DNA from: Candidatus Omnitrophota bacterium
GTDB lineage: Bacteria > Omnitrophota > JACPQZ01
NCBI GenBank assembly: GCA_016190205.1
Contig: JACPQZ010000057.1
Location: 1 to 34,927 of the forward strand
Direction of reading: 5' to 3'
Length of the DNA: 34,927 nt
Positions 34,584 through 34,927 of the stretch are shown one piece after another. Below the pieces are notes generated by a model. It had not been told where the DNA came from and did not search any database. It saw only the letters and a program-made list of their open reading frames with translations. The position numbers and the translations under genes were made by a program. The first letter of the stretch is position 1. Each line of letters opens with the position of its first letter.

Positions 34584-34859
34584 CTAAACGCCTTGCTGCG
34601 ATTCGACTCGAGTTAATCGTTTATCTAATGAAGGGAGAGTTACCCGAATAGCATCTTTAATGATGGCGACGTCGGATTTGACCTCTACCATGTCGTGTTT
34701 TAGTATCGCGACATCTTCTTTGACAGAGACTACGTCTTCAGCAATCGTTGAAATGTTGCTTTTTAGCGATTCTACTAAAGTAGCTACTTCGCGGCTAGAA
34801 AATTCTTTGTTCTCTCTGTTTGACTTAGAAGCTATCCCGAAACCCCCCTTCTGCTGCAA
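34584..34859 (-). CDS. Small coiled-coil protein with five consecutive heptads
   Basis: 91 aa; AEDVVSV-KEDVAIL-KHDMVEV-KSDVAII-KDAIRVT. Confidence 0.65.
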   Translation of the reverse strand: MQQKGGFGIASKSNRENKEFSSREVATLVESLKSNISTIAEDVVSVKEDVAILKHDMVEVKSDVAIIKDAIRVTLPSLDKRLTRVESQQGV

Positions 34860-34883
34860 TCGCTGCTTTTGGCCTGCGCCTTT

Positions 34884-34922
34884 GCGCCGCTCGGCTTGCG
34901 CACCGCTGCGGGTGCGCGGCGC
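34884..34922. repeat. GC-rich hairpin-forming sequence at the right edge
   Basis: gcgccgc (34884-34890)/gcggcgc (34916-34922) and alternative gcgcacc (34898-34904)/ggtgcgc (34911-34917). Confidence 0.6.
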
Positions 34923-34927
34923 CTCAC

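Overview
GC-rich bacterial chromosomal window. My lineage guess, by inference only, is a candidate-phylum bacterium such as Omnitrophota. The left ~21.6 kb is ordinary and densely packed. A minus-strand housekeeping/isoprenoid operon runs 5-FCL, RNase Y, YmdB-like phosphodiesterase, IspA-type prenyl synthase, Dxs, NAD kinase and an IorA-like subunit that leaves the window. Next come Rieske, NUDIX and hexapeptide acyltransferase genes on the plus strand, then TypA, an RND pump with TolC, and a split transketolase on the minus strand. PolX, Nth, an O-methyltransferase and ElbB follow. The right ~12.8 kb is one uninterrupted 4268-codon ORF. It has an N-terminal signal/TM segment and strings together unrelated enzyme modules: Glu/Leu-type dehydrogenase, multi-TM region, GT2 glycosyltransferase, acyl/acetyl-CoA synthetase, two tandemly duplicated TM-plus-helical modules, a strikingly eukaryote-like phosphoacetylglucosamine mutase, and a DapA-like remnant. 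Eleven G-D-G-[LIVM] motifs punctuate it, mostly at module junctions; this is the best candidate for an undescribed system. A second layer of structure is non-coding: degenerate tandem repeats with strict 7-nt periodicity and a different consensus at each locus sit at several gene boundaries and once inside the giant ORF. There are also two large nested palindromes upstream of the 5-FCL gene, a dispersed 34-nt repeat, and a REP-like inverted repeat between two convergent stop codons. All assignments come from reading motifs; no database search was run.
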